DNA of 64,000 nucleotides, taken from assembly GCF_039566955.1 (NCBI RefSeq), contig NZ_CP154796.1:5022001-5086000 (forward strand), read 5' to 3'. The notes beneath the pieces are model-generated. The model was given only the letters and a program-made list of their open reading frames with translations, was not told the DNA's origin and did no database searches. The stretch is from Micromonospora sp. DSM 45708. Lineage in GTDB: Bacteria; Actinomycetota; Actinomycetes; Mycobacteriales; Micromonosporaceae. The translations under genes were made by a program, and so were the position numbers. Of the stretch, positions 16,702 through 27,232 are shown one piece after another (the first letter of the stretch is position 1; each line of letters starts with the position of its first letter).

Positions 16702-17523
16702 TCAGCCGATGTCCCGCCGACGCAGCAACGCCGCGCCGAGCGCCGCGAAACCCAGCAGGTACGCGCACACCACCACGGCCGCCTGCCCGCCGCCGACGGT
16801 GGCCGCCACTCCCGGGGTGTCCCCGGGCGCGCCCAGCGCCGCCGCCAGTGCCCCGGCGTTCGGGCCCGGCAGCCCCCGCTGGGCGGTCGCCACCCAGTCG
16901 ACGAGCGGGGCGGCGATCGCGGCGAGCAGGTTCTGCACGGCGAGCATCCACACCAGACCCAGCCCGACCGGCAGCGCCACCGCGCGCAACGCGACCGCGA
17001 GCACGGCACCGAGCATCGCCCACATCGTCGCGATGAGCCACCCCGCGCCGACACCGGTCAGCAGGTCACCGGCCGACGGCCAGCGCACCGGCTGCGCCTC
17101 GGCGGTCGCGATGAGCACGGCGGCCACCGCGCCCACCGCGAACACGGCGAGCACCACGGCCAGCGCGGCGAGCGCGAGGGCGAGCAGCTTGCCGGCGTAC
17201 ACCTCGAGCCGGGAAGGCCCCTGGGTGAGCACGGTCTTCCAGGTGCCCCAGCCGTACTCGCCGCCCACCGTGAGCACGCCGAGGATCAGCAGGATCGCGC
17301 CGAGGAAGACCGGCAGTCCGCCGAGCGAGTTGCCGACCAGGTGGTCGGGGAACATGGCGGGCAGCGCCCGGTCCGTGTTCGGGCCGTCGGCGCCACCGGC
17401 CGCCCCGGCGTACGGGAAGAGGTAGGTGAAGATCAGCGACAGCGCCAGGGTGATGGCCAGCAGCAGCCAGGCGGCCGGCCGCCGGACCAGCTTGACCAGT
17501 TCGGCGCGGAAACTACGCGACAT
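16702..17523 (-). CDS. ABC transporter permease (ABC-2 type)
   Basis: A 273-residue membrane protein with about six hydrophobic segments (for example LLLAITLALSLIFTYLFPYA, FLGAILLILGVLTVGGEYGW, LALAALAVVLAVFAVGAVAA). The EYGWGTWKTVLTQGPSR loop is typical of ABC-2 permeases of the NatB/BcrB kind. It overlaps the ATPase gene by 11 bases and is followed by a histidine kinase, so all four genes probably form one operon for export of a drug, peptide or lipid. The substrate is unknown. Confidence 0.85.
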   Translation of the reverse strand: MSRSFRAELVKLVRRPAAWLLLAITLALSLIFTYLFPYAGAAGGADGPNTDRALPAMFPDHLVGNSLGGLPVFLGAILLILGVLTVGGEYGWGTWKTVLTQGPSRLEVYAGKLLALALAALAVVLAVFAVGAVAAVLIATAEAQPVRWPSAGDLLTGVGAGWLIATMWAMLGAVLAVALRAVALPVGLGLVWMLAVQNLLAAIAAPLVDWVATAQRGLPGPNAGALAAALGAPGDTPGVAATVGGGQAAVVVCAYLLGFAALGAALLRRRDIG

Positions 17524-18415
17524 CGGCCGTTCCTCTCTCCACCAGGTCGAAGAAGACCTGCTCCAGGTCCCGCTCGCGGGGCCGCAGCTCGCGCACGGCG
17601 AGCCCGGCGCCGACCAGCTCGGCGTTCAGCCAGGCCGCCCGCTCCGGCTCGACCGCCAGTTCCAGCCCGCCGTCGACGACGCGTACCCGGTCCGCGCCGA
17701 CGAGTTCCCGGACGCGGCTCGCCGCCTCGTCCAGCGGGTCGGCGAGCAGCCGCAACCCGGCCGCGCCGCGCAGCTCGTCGACGCCGCCCTCGGCCACCAG
17801 CGCGCCACGGGCGATCACCCCGACCCGGTCGCAGACCTGCTCGACCTCGCCGAGCAGGTGACTGGAGACCAGCACCGTCGACCCGGCCGCGCCGAGCCGC
17901 CGGATCAGCGTCCGCATGTCCGCCATGCCGGCCGGGTCCAGGCCGTTCGTGGGCTCGTCCAGGATCAGCAGGCGTGGGTCCTTCAGTAGCGCGGCGGCCA
18001 CCCCGAGCCGCTGCTTCATGCCCAACGAGTAGCCGACGTACCGGTCGCCCGCCCGGTCGGCGAGGTCGACCAGGTCGAGCACCGCCGCGACCCGGTCCGC
18101 GCCGACGCCGGCGTAGCGGGCCAGCACCCGCAGGTTGTCCCGGCCGGACAGGTACGGGTAGAAGGCCGGCCCCTCGATCAGCGCGCCGACGCCGGTGAGC
18201 CGGCCGGCGCCGGGCGTGCGGCCGAGCAGCCGCACCGTGCCGGCGCTGGGCCGGACCAGGCCGAGCAGCATGCGCAGCGTGGTGGTCTTGCCGGCCCCGT
18301 TGGGGCCGAGGAAGCCGTACACCTCGCCGGCCCGCACGGTCAGGTCGAGATTCCGTACGGCGGTCAGGCCGCCGTACCGTTTGGTGAGCCCTTCGGTCTG
18401 CACTGGCAGGTTCAT
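17513..18415 (-). CDS. ABC transporter ATP-binding protein
   Basis: A 300-residue ATPase: Walker A GPNGAGKTTTLRML, signature YSLGMKQRLGVAAALL, Walker B LLILDEPTNGLDPAG, H-loop STVLVSSHLL. The C-terminal 90 residues are the usual extension of the CcmA/NatA/DrrA group. The start is the ATG at 18415 (MNLPVQTEGLTKRYGG); the frame is open further upstream without conserved sequence. It heads the leftward exporter and two-component operon. An antibiotic-detoxification role is common for this arrangement but remains inference. Confidence 0.92.
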   Translation of the reverse strand: MNLPVQTEGLTKRYGGLTAVRNLDLTVRAGEVYGFLGPNGAGKTTTLRMLLGLVRPSAGTVRLLGRTPGAGRLTGVGALIEGPAFYPYLSGRDNLRVLARYAGVGADRVAAVLDLVDLADRAGDRYVGYSLGMKQRLGVAAALLKDPRLLILDEPTNGLDPAGMADMRTLIRRLGAAGSTVLVSSHLLGEVEQVCDRVGVIARGALVAEGGVDELRGAAGLRLLADPLDEAASRVRELVGADRVRVVDGGLELAVEPERAAWLNAELVGAGLAVRELRPRERDLEQVFFDLVERGTADVA

Positions 18416-18498
18416 GCCCCGAGCGTCCCGCCGCCCGGCCCCCGGCACGTCGTCCCGTCGGCGGCTCCCGGCGTACGTCAGCGGGCGTAGCTTCGAGG

Positions 18499-18552
18499 TG
18501 TCGAGCGGGGCCCCGCCTCTGCCGGAGGCGTCAGCCGGGGCCCTTCCTCACA
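18499..18552 (-). repeat. GGGCCCC palindromic repeat, copy B
   Basis: Minus strand: GTGAGGAAGGGCCCCGG, then GACGCCTCCGGCAGAGGC and GGGGCCCCGCTCGACA. The glnD stop codon (18550-18548) lies inside the element, whose orientation matches glnD. It is clearly related to copies A, C and D. Confidence 0.75.
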
Positions 18553-20812
18553 CGGCGGCGAGCACGGCGGCCTCGACGCGGGCCCGCTGCTCATCCGGCA
18601 ACCCGGCGCCGACCAGGTAGAACGTGTCCACCACGTCGCCGCCGAGGGTGGCGATCCGGGCGGCGCGCACCTGGGCGCCGGCCTCGTCGAGCGCGCAGGC
18701 GACCCGGTAGAGCAGGCCGGCCGCGTCCGCCGCGCGCAGCTCCAGCAGCACCGCGTCGGTGGCCGCCTCCCGGTGCCAGACCACGCGGGCCGCGGCGCCC
18801 CCGCTGCGGGCGGCGAGCGCCCGGCCGCGCAGCCGCTGGGTGACCGAGACGTCGCCGGCCACCGCACGGCGCAGGTCGGCGCTGAGCGCGATCGGGTCGG
18901 GGGCGAGCCCGTAGCGCGGCTGCACCCGGCACTCGACCAGGGCCCGGCCGTCCACCGTGGCGGCGTCCGCGGAGATCACTTCCAGCCGGTGCAGGGCCAG
19001 GCACCCGGCCACCGTGGCGAGCAGCCCGCGCCGGTCGGCCGCGGCCACCGACACCCGGTCCTCCCCCAGGTGTACGACCGGCAGCGGGCCGGCGACCAGC
19101 GCCGGGTCGGGGGCCGGCGGGGCGGGCACCACGCCGGTGTCCAGCGTGGTGCGCACCCGGGCGACCAGCTCGGCGATCAGCCGACCCTTCCAGCCGGACC
19201 AGGCGGCCGGGCCGGTGGCGGCGGCGTCCGCCCGGACCAGGGCGTGCAGCAGTTCCAGCGTGCCGGTGTCGCCGACCCGCTCGGCGACACCGGCGATGGT
19301 CTTCGGGTCGGACAGGTCCCGCCGGGTGGCCACCTCGGGCAGCAGCAGGTGCAGCCGGACCAGCGTGCCGATCAGCGCCGCCTCGGCCGGGGGCAGCCCG
19401 ATCCGGGTGGCCACCGCCTCGGCCAGCGGCGCCCCGACTGTCGAGTGGTCGCCAGGCAGTCCCTTGCCGATGTCGTGCAGGAACGCGCCGAGCAGCAGCA
19501 GGTCCGGTCGTTCCACGTCGCGGGCGTGCCGGCTGGCCTCGTACGCGGTCTGCACCAGGTGCCGGTCGAGGGTGAACCGGTGCACCGGGTTGTGCTGGGG
19601 CAGGCTGCGCATCCGGGTCCACTCGGGCAGCCAGCCGTCGATCAGCCCGTACCGGTCGCAGGTTTCCCAGGCGGGCATCAGGCCGGGACCCGCGCCGAGC
19701 AGGGTGGTCAGCGCGGCCCGGGCGGTCGGCGGCCAGGGCGCGGGCAGCGGCGGGCAGTACGCGGCCAGCCACTCGCAGGTGGCGCGTGCGATGGGCAGCC
19801 GGGTGGTGGCCGCCGCGGCGGCCACCCGCAGCGACAGGCTGGGGTCGGGGCGGGCCCCGATGGCGGTCCGGGCGAGCACCAGCTCGCCGTCCTGCTCGAC
19901 GACGTCCCGGGCGACCGGGCGGCGCACCGGCCGGCCCGAGGCGGCGCGCTGCCGCCCGGAGCGGAGCCGGTCGGCGGCCCGCCAGGCGTCGTCGAGGGCG
20001 TGGCGGACGGTCCGCGCGTCGCCGGCGGTCAGCCGCAGCAGCGCGTCGCCGTCGTCGACGCCGAGGAGCTTCGCCACGCCGTCGCGTTCCTGGGCGACCA
20101 GGCGGTCGACCCGGCGGCCGACCTGTCGGTGCAGGGCGTCCCGGGTGTCCAGCAGCCGCCGGTGCGCGGCGTGCACGGCGGGACGCAGCGCGTCGGTGAC
20201 GCCGGCGGTGGCGATGGCGCGCAGGATGCCGACGTCGCGCAGCCCGCCGGCGGCCTCCTTGAGGTCGCCCTCGAGCAGGAAGGCCAGCTCGCCGTGGGCC
20301 TCCCAGCGGGCCGCGGTGAGCTCGCGCAGCCCGGGGAGCTGCCGGATCGCGGTGCGCCGCCAGTGGTCGGTGGCGGTGCGGGCGAGTTGCCCGGTCAGGG
20401 CCGGGTCGCCGGCCACGTGCCGCGCGTCGAGCAGGCCGAGCGCGACCTTGACGTCGTCCTGGGCCACCGAGAGCGCCTCGGCGACGGTGCGGACCGAGTG
20501 GTCCAGCCGCAGGCCGGCGTCCCAGATCGGATACCAGAGCGCGGCGGCCAGCTCGTCGACGCCGGGCACCCCGGCGTGCAGCAGCACCAGGTCGAGGTCG
20601 CCGTAGGGGGCGCACTGGCGGCGGCCGAGCCCGCCCACGGCGACCAGCGCGACGCCGGGACGGGCCGGGAAGATCCGGCACAGCCAGGCGTCGAGCGCGT
20701 CGGCGCGGGCGGAGCGGGCCGCCGCGCCGACGCCCCCGGGCAGGCCGACGACCTCGTTGACCACGGGCACGCCGTCCCCACCGGGGGCGGTGGCCGTGGT
20801 CAACGAGGTCAC
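18548..20812 (-). CDS. glnD: [Protein-PII] nucleotidylyltransferase GlnD
   Basis: A 754-residue bifunctional nitrogen sensor. The nucleotidyltransferase motif is VGGLGRRQCAPYGDLDLVLL (about residues 60-80); the HD-domain motif is LLLGAFLHDIGKGLPGDHST (about 420-440); two C-terminal ACT domains start near RVSVAAADRRGLLATVAGCL and VLLELRAADAAGLLYRVACA. In Streptomyces and Corynebacterium, GlnD adenylylates rather than uridylylates PII, so adenylylation is likely here. It is last in amtB-glnB-glnD, 17 bases after glnB. Its stop lies within repeat copy B. Confidence 0.93.
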   Translation of the reverse strand: MTSLTTATAPGGDGVPVVNEVVGLPGGVGAAARSARADALDAWLCRIFPARPGVALVAVGGLGRRQCAPYGDLDLVLLHAGVPGVDELAAALWYPIWDAGLRLDHSVRTVAEALSVAQDDVKVALGLLDARHVAGDPALTGQLARTATDHWRRTAIRQLPGLRELTAARWEAHGELAFLLEGDLKEAAGGLRDVGILRAIATAGVTDALRPAVHAAHRRLLDTRDALHRQVGRRVDRLVAQERDGVAKLLGVDDGDALLRLTAGDARTVRHALDDAWRAADRLRSGRQRAASGRPVRRPVARDVVEQDGELVLARTAIGARPDPSLSLRVAAAAATTRLPIARATCEWLAAYCPPLPAPWPPTARAALTTLLGAGPGLMPAWETCDRYGLIDGWLPEWTRMRSLPQHNPVHRFTLDRHLVQTAYEASRHARDVERPDLLLLGAFLHDIGKGLPGDHSTVGAPLAEAVATRIGLPPAEAALIGTLVRLHLLLPEVATRRDLSDPKTIAGVAERVGDTGTLELLHALVRADAAATGPAAWSGWKGRLIAELVARVRTTLDTGVVPAPPAPDPALVAGPLPVVHLGEDRVSVAAADRRGLLATVAGCLALHRLEVISADAATVDGRALVECRVQPRYGLAPDPIALSADLRRAVAGDVSVTQRLRGRALAARSGGAAARVVWHREAATDAVLLELRAADAAGLLYRVACALDEAGAQVRAARIATLGGDVVDTFYLVGAGLPDEQRARVEAAVLAAV

Positions 20813-20829
20813 GTCGGCGGATTCCGTGG

Positions 20830-22603
<1,774 letters not shown>

Positions 22604-22715
22604 GCTGGCCTCCTAAGGGTGAATGTCCTCCTTCGCGGCTTCCGGGGCAGCGTCGCCCGTACGCCGGTTGCGCGGAAGCTTGGTAGGCCGCTGTTTCCTT
22701 CACCGACACCGCTCG

Positions 22716-22752
22716 ATTTCCGACGCGTGACGGGTTGTTTCCGGCGTGTGAA
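22716..22752 (-). promoter_or_regulatory. GlnR-like operator upstream of amtB
   Basis: On the minus strand the order is TTCAC (22752-22748), six bases, GAAAC (22741-22737), five bases, GTCAC (22731-22727), six bases, GAAAT (22720-22716). This matches the actinobacterial GlnR box (gTnAC-n6-GaAAC repeated), except that the central spacer is 5 rather than 6. GlnR activates amtB-glnK-glnD under nitrogen limitation in Streptomyces. Confidence 0.7.
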
Positions 22753-22767
22753 GAACGCCGATCTTGC

Positions 22768-23556
22768 TCAGCGCAGCGCGTACTCCAGGTGGTGCCGCTC
22801 GTAGTCGAGCAGGCGCAGGTCCCGCATCGGGCGGCGGAGGTGGCCCTTGTGCACGATCCGGACGAACGCCGGCTCGCCGGCGGCGGCCATCCGCCGGATG
22901 CCCTCGACGTGGTCGACGATGCGCTTGCGGATGGTGCGGATGAGCCGGTGCCGGTCGCGCGGGATCAGCCCGTACGCGTCGGCGAACAGGCGCAGCCGAC
23001 GCGGGCGGTCGGGACGCTTCCAGCCGAGCGTGATCGAGTCCCGGTCGGCGAAGATCGGCACCCAGGTCCAGGCCGCGTACGCCACGTCGTAGATGCGGGC
23101 GCCGGGCGAGGCGAGGTCGAAGTCGATCAGCCCGAGCGTGCCGTCCGGGCGCCAGATCACGTTGTGCGGCGCGGCGTCGTGGTGGCAGATGACCTCGGTG
23201 TCCGGCGGGGGCGGGCCGAACGAGCGCCACACCGCGCCGGGCGGCGGGGTGAAGCCGTACTGGGCGTCATGGAACATCCGCAGCATGGTCGCCACCGTGA
23301 CCAGCGCCTCGTCGGTCACCCAGTGCGGGGCCAGCGGGTACTCCCCGCACTCCCCCTCCAGGTACGACAGCACCTCCCGGTTGCGCTCGTCCATGCCGAG
23401 CGCGCGCGGCGCGCCGGTGAAGCCGACGTATTCCAGGTGGCGCAGCAGCGCGTGCACCGAGGGGGTCCAGGGGCCGGCGTTGCGCCGGACCGTGTCGCCC
23501 ACGCGGACCACGGTGCTCACGTTTCCGCCGTGCAGCGGGATCTCCTGCGAAGTCAC
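22768..23556 (-). CDS. Aminoglycoside phosphotransferase/choline kinase-fold protein
   Basis: A 262-residue kinase-fold protein. The catalytic loop is CHHDAAPHNVIWRPDGT (H-x-D-x4-N) and the metal-binding motif LIDFDLASPGARIYDVAYAA. Such APH-fold proteins phosphorylate small hydroxylated molecules; the substrate, whether antibiotic or metabolite, cannot be assigned. I chose the GTG at 23556 (TSQEIPLHGGNVSTVVRV) because GGGAGA precedes it by six bases; the frame is open to GTG 23631. It lies between ftsY and amtB with no obvious link to either. Confidence 0.8.
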   Translation of the reverse strand: MTSQEIPLHGGNVSTVVRVGDTVRRNAGPWTPSVHALLRHLEYVGFTGAPRALGMDERNREVLSYLEGECGEYPLAPHWVTDEALVTVATMLRMFHDAQYGFTPPPGAVWRSFGPPPPDTEVICHHDAAPHNVIWRPDGTLGLIDFDLASPGARIYDVAYAAWTWVPIFADRDSITLGWKRPDRPRRLRLFADAYGLIPRDRHRLIRTIRKRIVDHVEGIRRMAAAGEPAFVRIVHKGHLRRPMRDLRLLDYERHHLEYALR

Positions 23557-23639
23557 GTACGGTCTCCCGAGGCGTGGCGCGGGGTGGTGGGGGTCGCGCC
23601 ACCCGGGGTAGGCGCGATCGTCGGTGGTCACGGCAGGGG

Positions 23640-24821
23640 TTACGCGTCCCGGCCGAGCGGCTCGGTGCCGAGCAGCGCGTCGACGAACTGCGCCGGGTCG
23701 AACGGGGCCAGGTCGTCCTTGCCCTCGCCGAGCCCGACCAGCTTGACCGGGATGCCGAGCTTGCGCTGCACGGCGATCACGATGCCGCCCTTGGCCGTCC
23801 CGTCGAGCTTGGTCAGCACCACGCCGGTGACGTTGACCGCCTCGGTGAAGACCCGCGCCTGCTCCAGGCCGTTCTGACCGGTGGTGGCGTCCAGGATCAG
23901 CAGCGTCTCGTCGATCGGGCCGTGCTTCTCCACCACCCGCTTGACCTTGCCCAGCTCGTCCATCAGGCCGACCTTGTTCTGGAGCCGGCCGGCGGTGTCG
24001 ATGAGCACGGTGTCGACGCCCGTCTCGATGCCGCGCTTGACCGCGTCGAACGCGACGCTGGCCGGGTCGGCGGCCTCCGGGCCACGCACCGTCTCCGCGC
24101 CCACCCGGCCGCCCCAGGTCTCCAACTGGTCGGCGGCGGCGGCCCGGAACGTGTCGGCCGCGCCGAGCAGCACGCTGCGGCCGTCGGCGACCAGCACCCG
24201 GGCGATCTTGCCGCAGGTGGTGGTCTTGCCGGCGCCGTTGACGCCGACCACCAGCACCACCGCCGGCACGCCGTCCTTCGGCGTGGTCCGCAGCGAGCGG
24301 TCCAGGCCGGGGTCGAGCGCGTTGACCAGCTCGGTGGCGAGCAGCGTGCGCAGCTCGTCGCCGGTGCGGGTGCCGAGCACGCGGGTGCGCTCCCGCAGCC
24401 GGTCGACGATCTCCCGGGTGGAGTCGATGCCGACGTCGGCGGTGATCAGGCTGTCCTCGATCTCCTCCCAGGTGTCCTCGTCGAGCCGGTCGCGGCTGAG
24501 CAGGCCGAGCAGGCCCTTGCCGAACGCGTTCTGGGAGCGGGACAGCCGGGAGCGCAGCCGGACCAGCCGGCCGGCGGTGGGCTCGGGGACCTCGATCGGG
24601 GGCGCCTCGACCGGCGGGGCCTCGACCACCACGCCGGTGGTCAGCTCCGCCTCGGGCGCCTCCACCGGCGGGCCGGCCAGGTCCTCCTCGGTGCGGGTGT
24701 CGACCTCCGTGCGCGGCAGCGGCGGCTCGGGGCGCCGGCGCAGCCGGGGCACCACGAGGCTCAGCCCGCCGATGATGAGCACGCCGAGCAGGGCGAGAGC
24801 GACGAGGAGGTATTCCTTCAT
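23640..24821 (-). CDS. ftsY: Signal recognition particle receptor FtsY
   Basis: A 393-residue SRP receptor. It has an N-terminal transmembrane helix (EYLLVALALLGVLIIGGLSL), an acidic Pro/Glu-rich linker (about residues 30-85), and an NG domain with P-loop VGVNGAGKTTTCGKIARVL, DTFRAAAADQLETW, DTAGRLQNK and TKLDGTAKGG. It docks SRP-ribosome complexes at the membrane together with Ffh. An N-terminal membrane anchor is usual in actinobacteria. ATG 24821 is the only sensible start. Confidence 0.96.
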   Translation of the reverse strand: MKEYLLVALALLGVLIIGGLSLVVPRLRRRPEPPLPRTEVDTRTEEDLAGPPVEAPEAELTTGVVVEAPPVEAPPIEVPEPTAGRLVRLRSRLSRSQNAFGKGLLGLLSRDRLDEDTWEEIEDSLITADVGIDSTREIVDRLRERTRVLGTRTGDELRTLLATELVNALDPGLDRSLRTTPKDGVPAVVLVVGVNGAGKTTTCGKIARVLVADGRSVLLGAADTFRAAAADQLETWGGRVGAETVRGPEAADPASVAFDAVKRGIETGVDTVLIDTAGRLQNKVGLMDELGKVKRVVEKHGPIDETLLILDATTGQNGLEQARVFTEAVNVTGVVLTKLDGTAKGGIVIAVQRKLGIPVKLVGLGEGKDDLAPFDPAQFVDALLGTEPLGRDA

Positions 24822-24968
24822 GCCCGAAATCCTGTCAGATGCCGGCGACGGCGTCCCACTCACCGCCTCGGCACGCGAACAACCTGCGGGTACGCTCGCG
24901 TTCGGAAGGCGTACCGCAACCGCCGGCCGGGTAGGAAGACCGAAACGATCTTGTCGGAGGTAGACGCC

Positions 24969-26681
24969 GTGCCCGGTTCCCGCCTGCTCATCGGCCCACT
25001 GCTGCGCCGGGTCGTCGACACGCGGGCGACGGTCTGGGTGGAGACCAGCGCACCCGCCGTGGTCACCGTCCGCACGGCCGACGGCGCCACCGGCAGCGCG
25101 CCCACCTTCTCCGCGTACGACCACCACTACGCGATCGTGGTGGTGACCGGCCTCACGCCGGACAGCGCCACCGAATATCGGGTGCTGATCGACGACGAGG
25201 TGGCCTGGCCGCTGCCGGACAGCGCGTTCCCGCCCAGCGTGATCCGCACCCGTGCGGCCGACGACGCCGACCAGCCGGTGCGCCTGGTGTTCGGCTCCTG
25301 CCGGGAGACCACCCAGCACTCCACCGCGCGCAAGCTGCCGCCGGACGCGCTCGACGCGTACGCCCGGCGGGTGATGGCCGCGCCCGAGGAGAACACGCTG
25401 CCCGACCTGCTGGTGCTGCTCGGCGACCAGGTCTACGCGGACGAGACGTCGCCGACCGTGCGCAAGCTGCTGAAGCGACGCCGGCGGCGGCCGAAGGACG
25501 CCCCGGCGACCCAGGTGGTCAGCTTCGACGAGTACACGAAGCTCTACCTGGAGTCCTGGCGGGACCCGGAGATCCGTTGGCTGCTCTCCACCGTGCCGAG
25601 CGTGATGATCTTCGACGACCACGAGGTCATCGACGACTGGAACACCTCGCAGTCGTGGCGGGCGGACATGCGCGAGCAGCCTTGGTGGGCCGAGCGGATC
25701 CGCAGCGGCCTCGCCTCCTACTGGGTCTACCAGCACCTGGGCAACCTGGGCCCGGACGAGATCGCCGCCGACCCGGTGTACGCGAAGGTGATGGCCGCCG
25801 AGGACGCCACGGGTGTGCTGCACGAGTTCGGCGAGCGGGTGGACACCGAGGCCGACCTGGCGCACGACACCGAGCGCTGGCGGGCCGTGCAGTACCAGTG
25901 GAGCTACGCGCTGGACCTGGGGCGCACCCGCCTGGTCATGCTGGACAACCGCTCCAGCCGGGTGCTGCTGCCGGGCAGCCGCGCGATGCTGCCGCCGGGC
26001 GAGTGGTCGTGGTTCCTGGACCAGGCGCACGGTGCCTACGACCACCTGGTGGTGGGCACCTCGCTGCCGTGGCTGCTGCCGCCGGGCATCCACCACGTGG
26101 AGGCGTGGAACGAGCGCCTGGCCGACTCCGACCGGCCCTGGGTGGCGCGGCTGGCCGAGCAGATGCGCCGGGCGTGGGACCTGGAGCACTGGGCGGCGTT
26201 CCGGCGGTCGTTCGAGGCGCTCGGCGAGCTGTTCGCCCGGTTGGGCAACGGCACCGCGGCGCGCACCGGCGCCCGGGTGGGCGCCGGTCCGGCGTATCCG
26301 CGACCGGCGTCGATCAGTGTGCTCTCCGGCGACGTGCACCACTCGTACGTGGCCCGGGCCCGGTTCGCCGACCGGGGCGTGAAGACGCCGGTGCACCAGC
26401 TCACCTGCTCGCCGATCCACAACCAGGTGCCGGCCGCGATGCGCCCGTTGATGACGCTGGGGTGGAACCCGGGCCCGGCCGGGGCGACCCGGGCGCTGGC
26501 CCGGTCGGCCGGGGTGCGCCGGCCGCCGGTGCGGTGGCGGAAGCTGGCCGGGCCGTACTTCGGCAACGCGGTGGCCACGCTGACCCACCGGGGCCGGTCC
26601 GCCGCCGTGGTGATCGAGGGCACCACCAGCCAGGGCGAGTTGCGGCCGGTGGCACGCCAGCAGCTCAGCAACGAGGGATGA
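24969..26681 (+). CDS. PhoD-like alkaline phosphatase/metallophosphatase
   Basis: A 570-residue protein starting at a GTG preceded by GGAGGTAG. An N-terminal fibronectin-like region (to about residue 100) is followed by a PhoD-type metallophosphatase domain: LVFGSCRETT, LLVLLGDQVYADET, SVMIFDDHEVIDDWN and the late SVLSGDVHHSYVARA. These hold the Asp, Asn and His metal ligands. I see no Tat or Sec signal, unlike secreted PhoD, so it may be cytoplasmic. It probably hydrolyses phosphodiesters; the substrate is unknown. Confidence 0.85.
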   Translation: MPGSRLLIGPLLRRVVDTRATVWVETSAPAVVTVRTADGATGSAPTFSAYDHHYAIVVVTGLTPDSATEYRVLIDDEVAWPLPDSAFPPSVIRTRAADDADQPVRLVFGSCRETTQHSTARKLPPDALDAYARRVMAAPEENTLPDLLVLLGDQVYADETSPTVRKLLKRRRRRPKDAPATQVVSFDEYTKLYLESWRDPEIRWLLSTVPSVMIFDDHEVIDDWNTSQSWRADMREQPWWAERIRSGLASYWVYQHLGNLGPDEIAADPVYAKVMAAEDATGVLHEFGERVDTEADLAHDTERWRAVQYQWSYALDLGRTRLVMLDNRSSRVLLPGSRAMLPPGEWSWFLDQAHGAYDHLVVGTSLPWLLPPGIHHVEAWNERLADSDRPWVARLAEQMRRAWDLEHWAAFRRSFEALGELFARLGNGTAARTGARVGAGPAYPRPASISVLSGDVHHSYVARARFADRGVKTPVHQLTCSPIHNQVPAAMRPLMTLGWNPGPAGATRALARSAGVRRPPVRWRKLAGPYFGNAVATLTHRGRSAAVVIEGTTSQGELRPVARQQLSNEG

Positions 26682-26694
26682 GTACCCTCTGACC

Positions 26695-27120
26695 GTGGAC
26701 GAGACGCTGCGGGCCGTGGAGCACGAGTTGACCGCGCTGCTGCGCCGCGGTCGGGCGCTGTCCTGGGAGATCGCCCGCGAGGTCCACCCGAACCTGGAGC
26801 CGAACGCCTACGGGCTGCTGCTCTGGCTGCGCCGCTCGGGTCAGATCCGGCTCACCGACCTGGCCGTCAAGCTGGGCATCGGCAAGGGCACGTTGAGTCG
26901 GCAGATCGGCGGCCTGGAGACGCTGGGTCTGGTCCGCCGCGACCCGGACCCGACCGACCGGCGGGCCGCCCAGCTCAGCCTCACCGAGGAAGGCACCCGG
27001 CGGTTCGACGCGGCGCGGGCGGCCCGGCTCGGGCAGATCCGGCGGTCGCTGGAGAACTGGCCGGCCGAGGACGTGGCGGCCTTCGCCCGGCTGATGCACC
27101 GGTTCAACGAGACGTTCTGA
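26695..27120 (+). CDS. MarR-family transcriptional regulator
   Basis: A 141-residue winged-helix regulator: IRLTDLAVKLGIGKGTLSRQ is the recognition helix region and RRDPDPTDRRAAQLSLTEEG the wing. The C-terminal helix dimerises. The GTG start is 13 bases after the phosphatase stop. The divergence of function and the palindromes in the 112-base gap before the MFS exporter suggest that it represses that exporter and possibly itself, as in many MarR/EmrB pairs. Confidence 0.9.
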   Translation: MDETLRAVEHELTALLRRGRALSWEIAREVHPNLEPNAYGLLLWLRRSGQIRLTDLAVKLGIGKGTLSRQIGGLETLGLVRRDPDPTDRRAAQLSLTEEGTRRFDAARAARLGQIRRSLENWPAEDVAAFARLMHRFNETF

Positions 27121-27155
27121 CCTGCCCCGGCGGGAATAGGAGACACACCACCAGC

Positions 27156-27191
27156 GGTTGTTGCTCAAGGCAACCAAACCGTACGGTTGCC
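27156..27191 (+). promoter_or_regulatory. Candidate MarR operator
   Basis: Two overlapping inverted repeats lie between marR and the exporter gene: GGTTG (27156-27160) with CAACC (27171-27175), enclosing TTGCTCAAGGCAA, and GGCAACC (27169-27175) with GGTTGCC (27185-27191). Shared half-sites suit a dimeric MarR repressor. Confidence 0.5.
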
Positions 27192-27232
27192 CGAGGCACC
27201 CATTTTCTCTCTCCCTTCGGAGGCAACCCACG

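Noticed and set aside
23574..24968. A long frame in front of the PhoD-like phosphatase, making a protein of over 1000 residues
   Set aside because: This part is antisense to ftsY, which has full domain support. GGAGG and a GTG at 24969 mark the real start.
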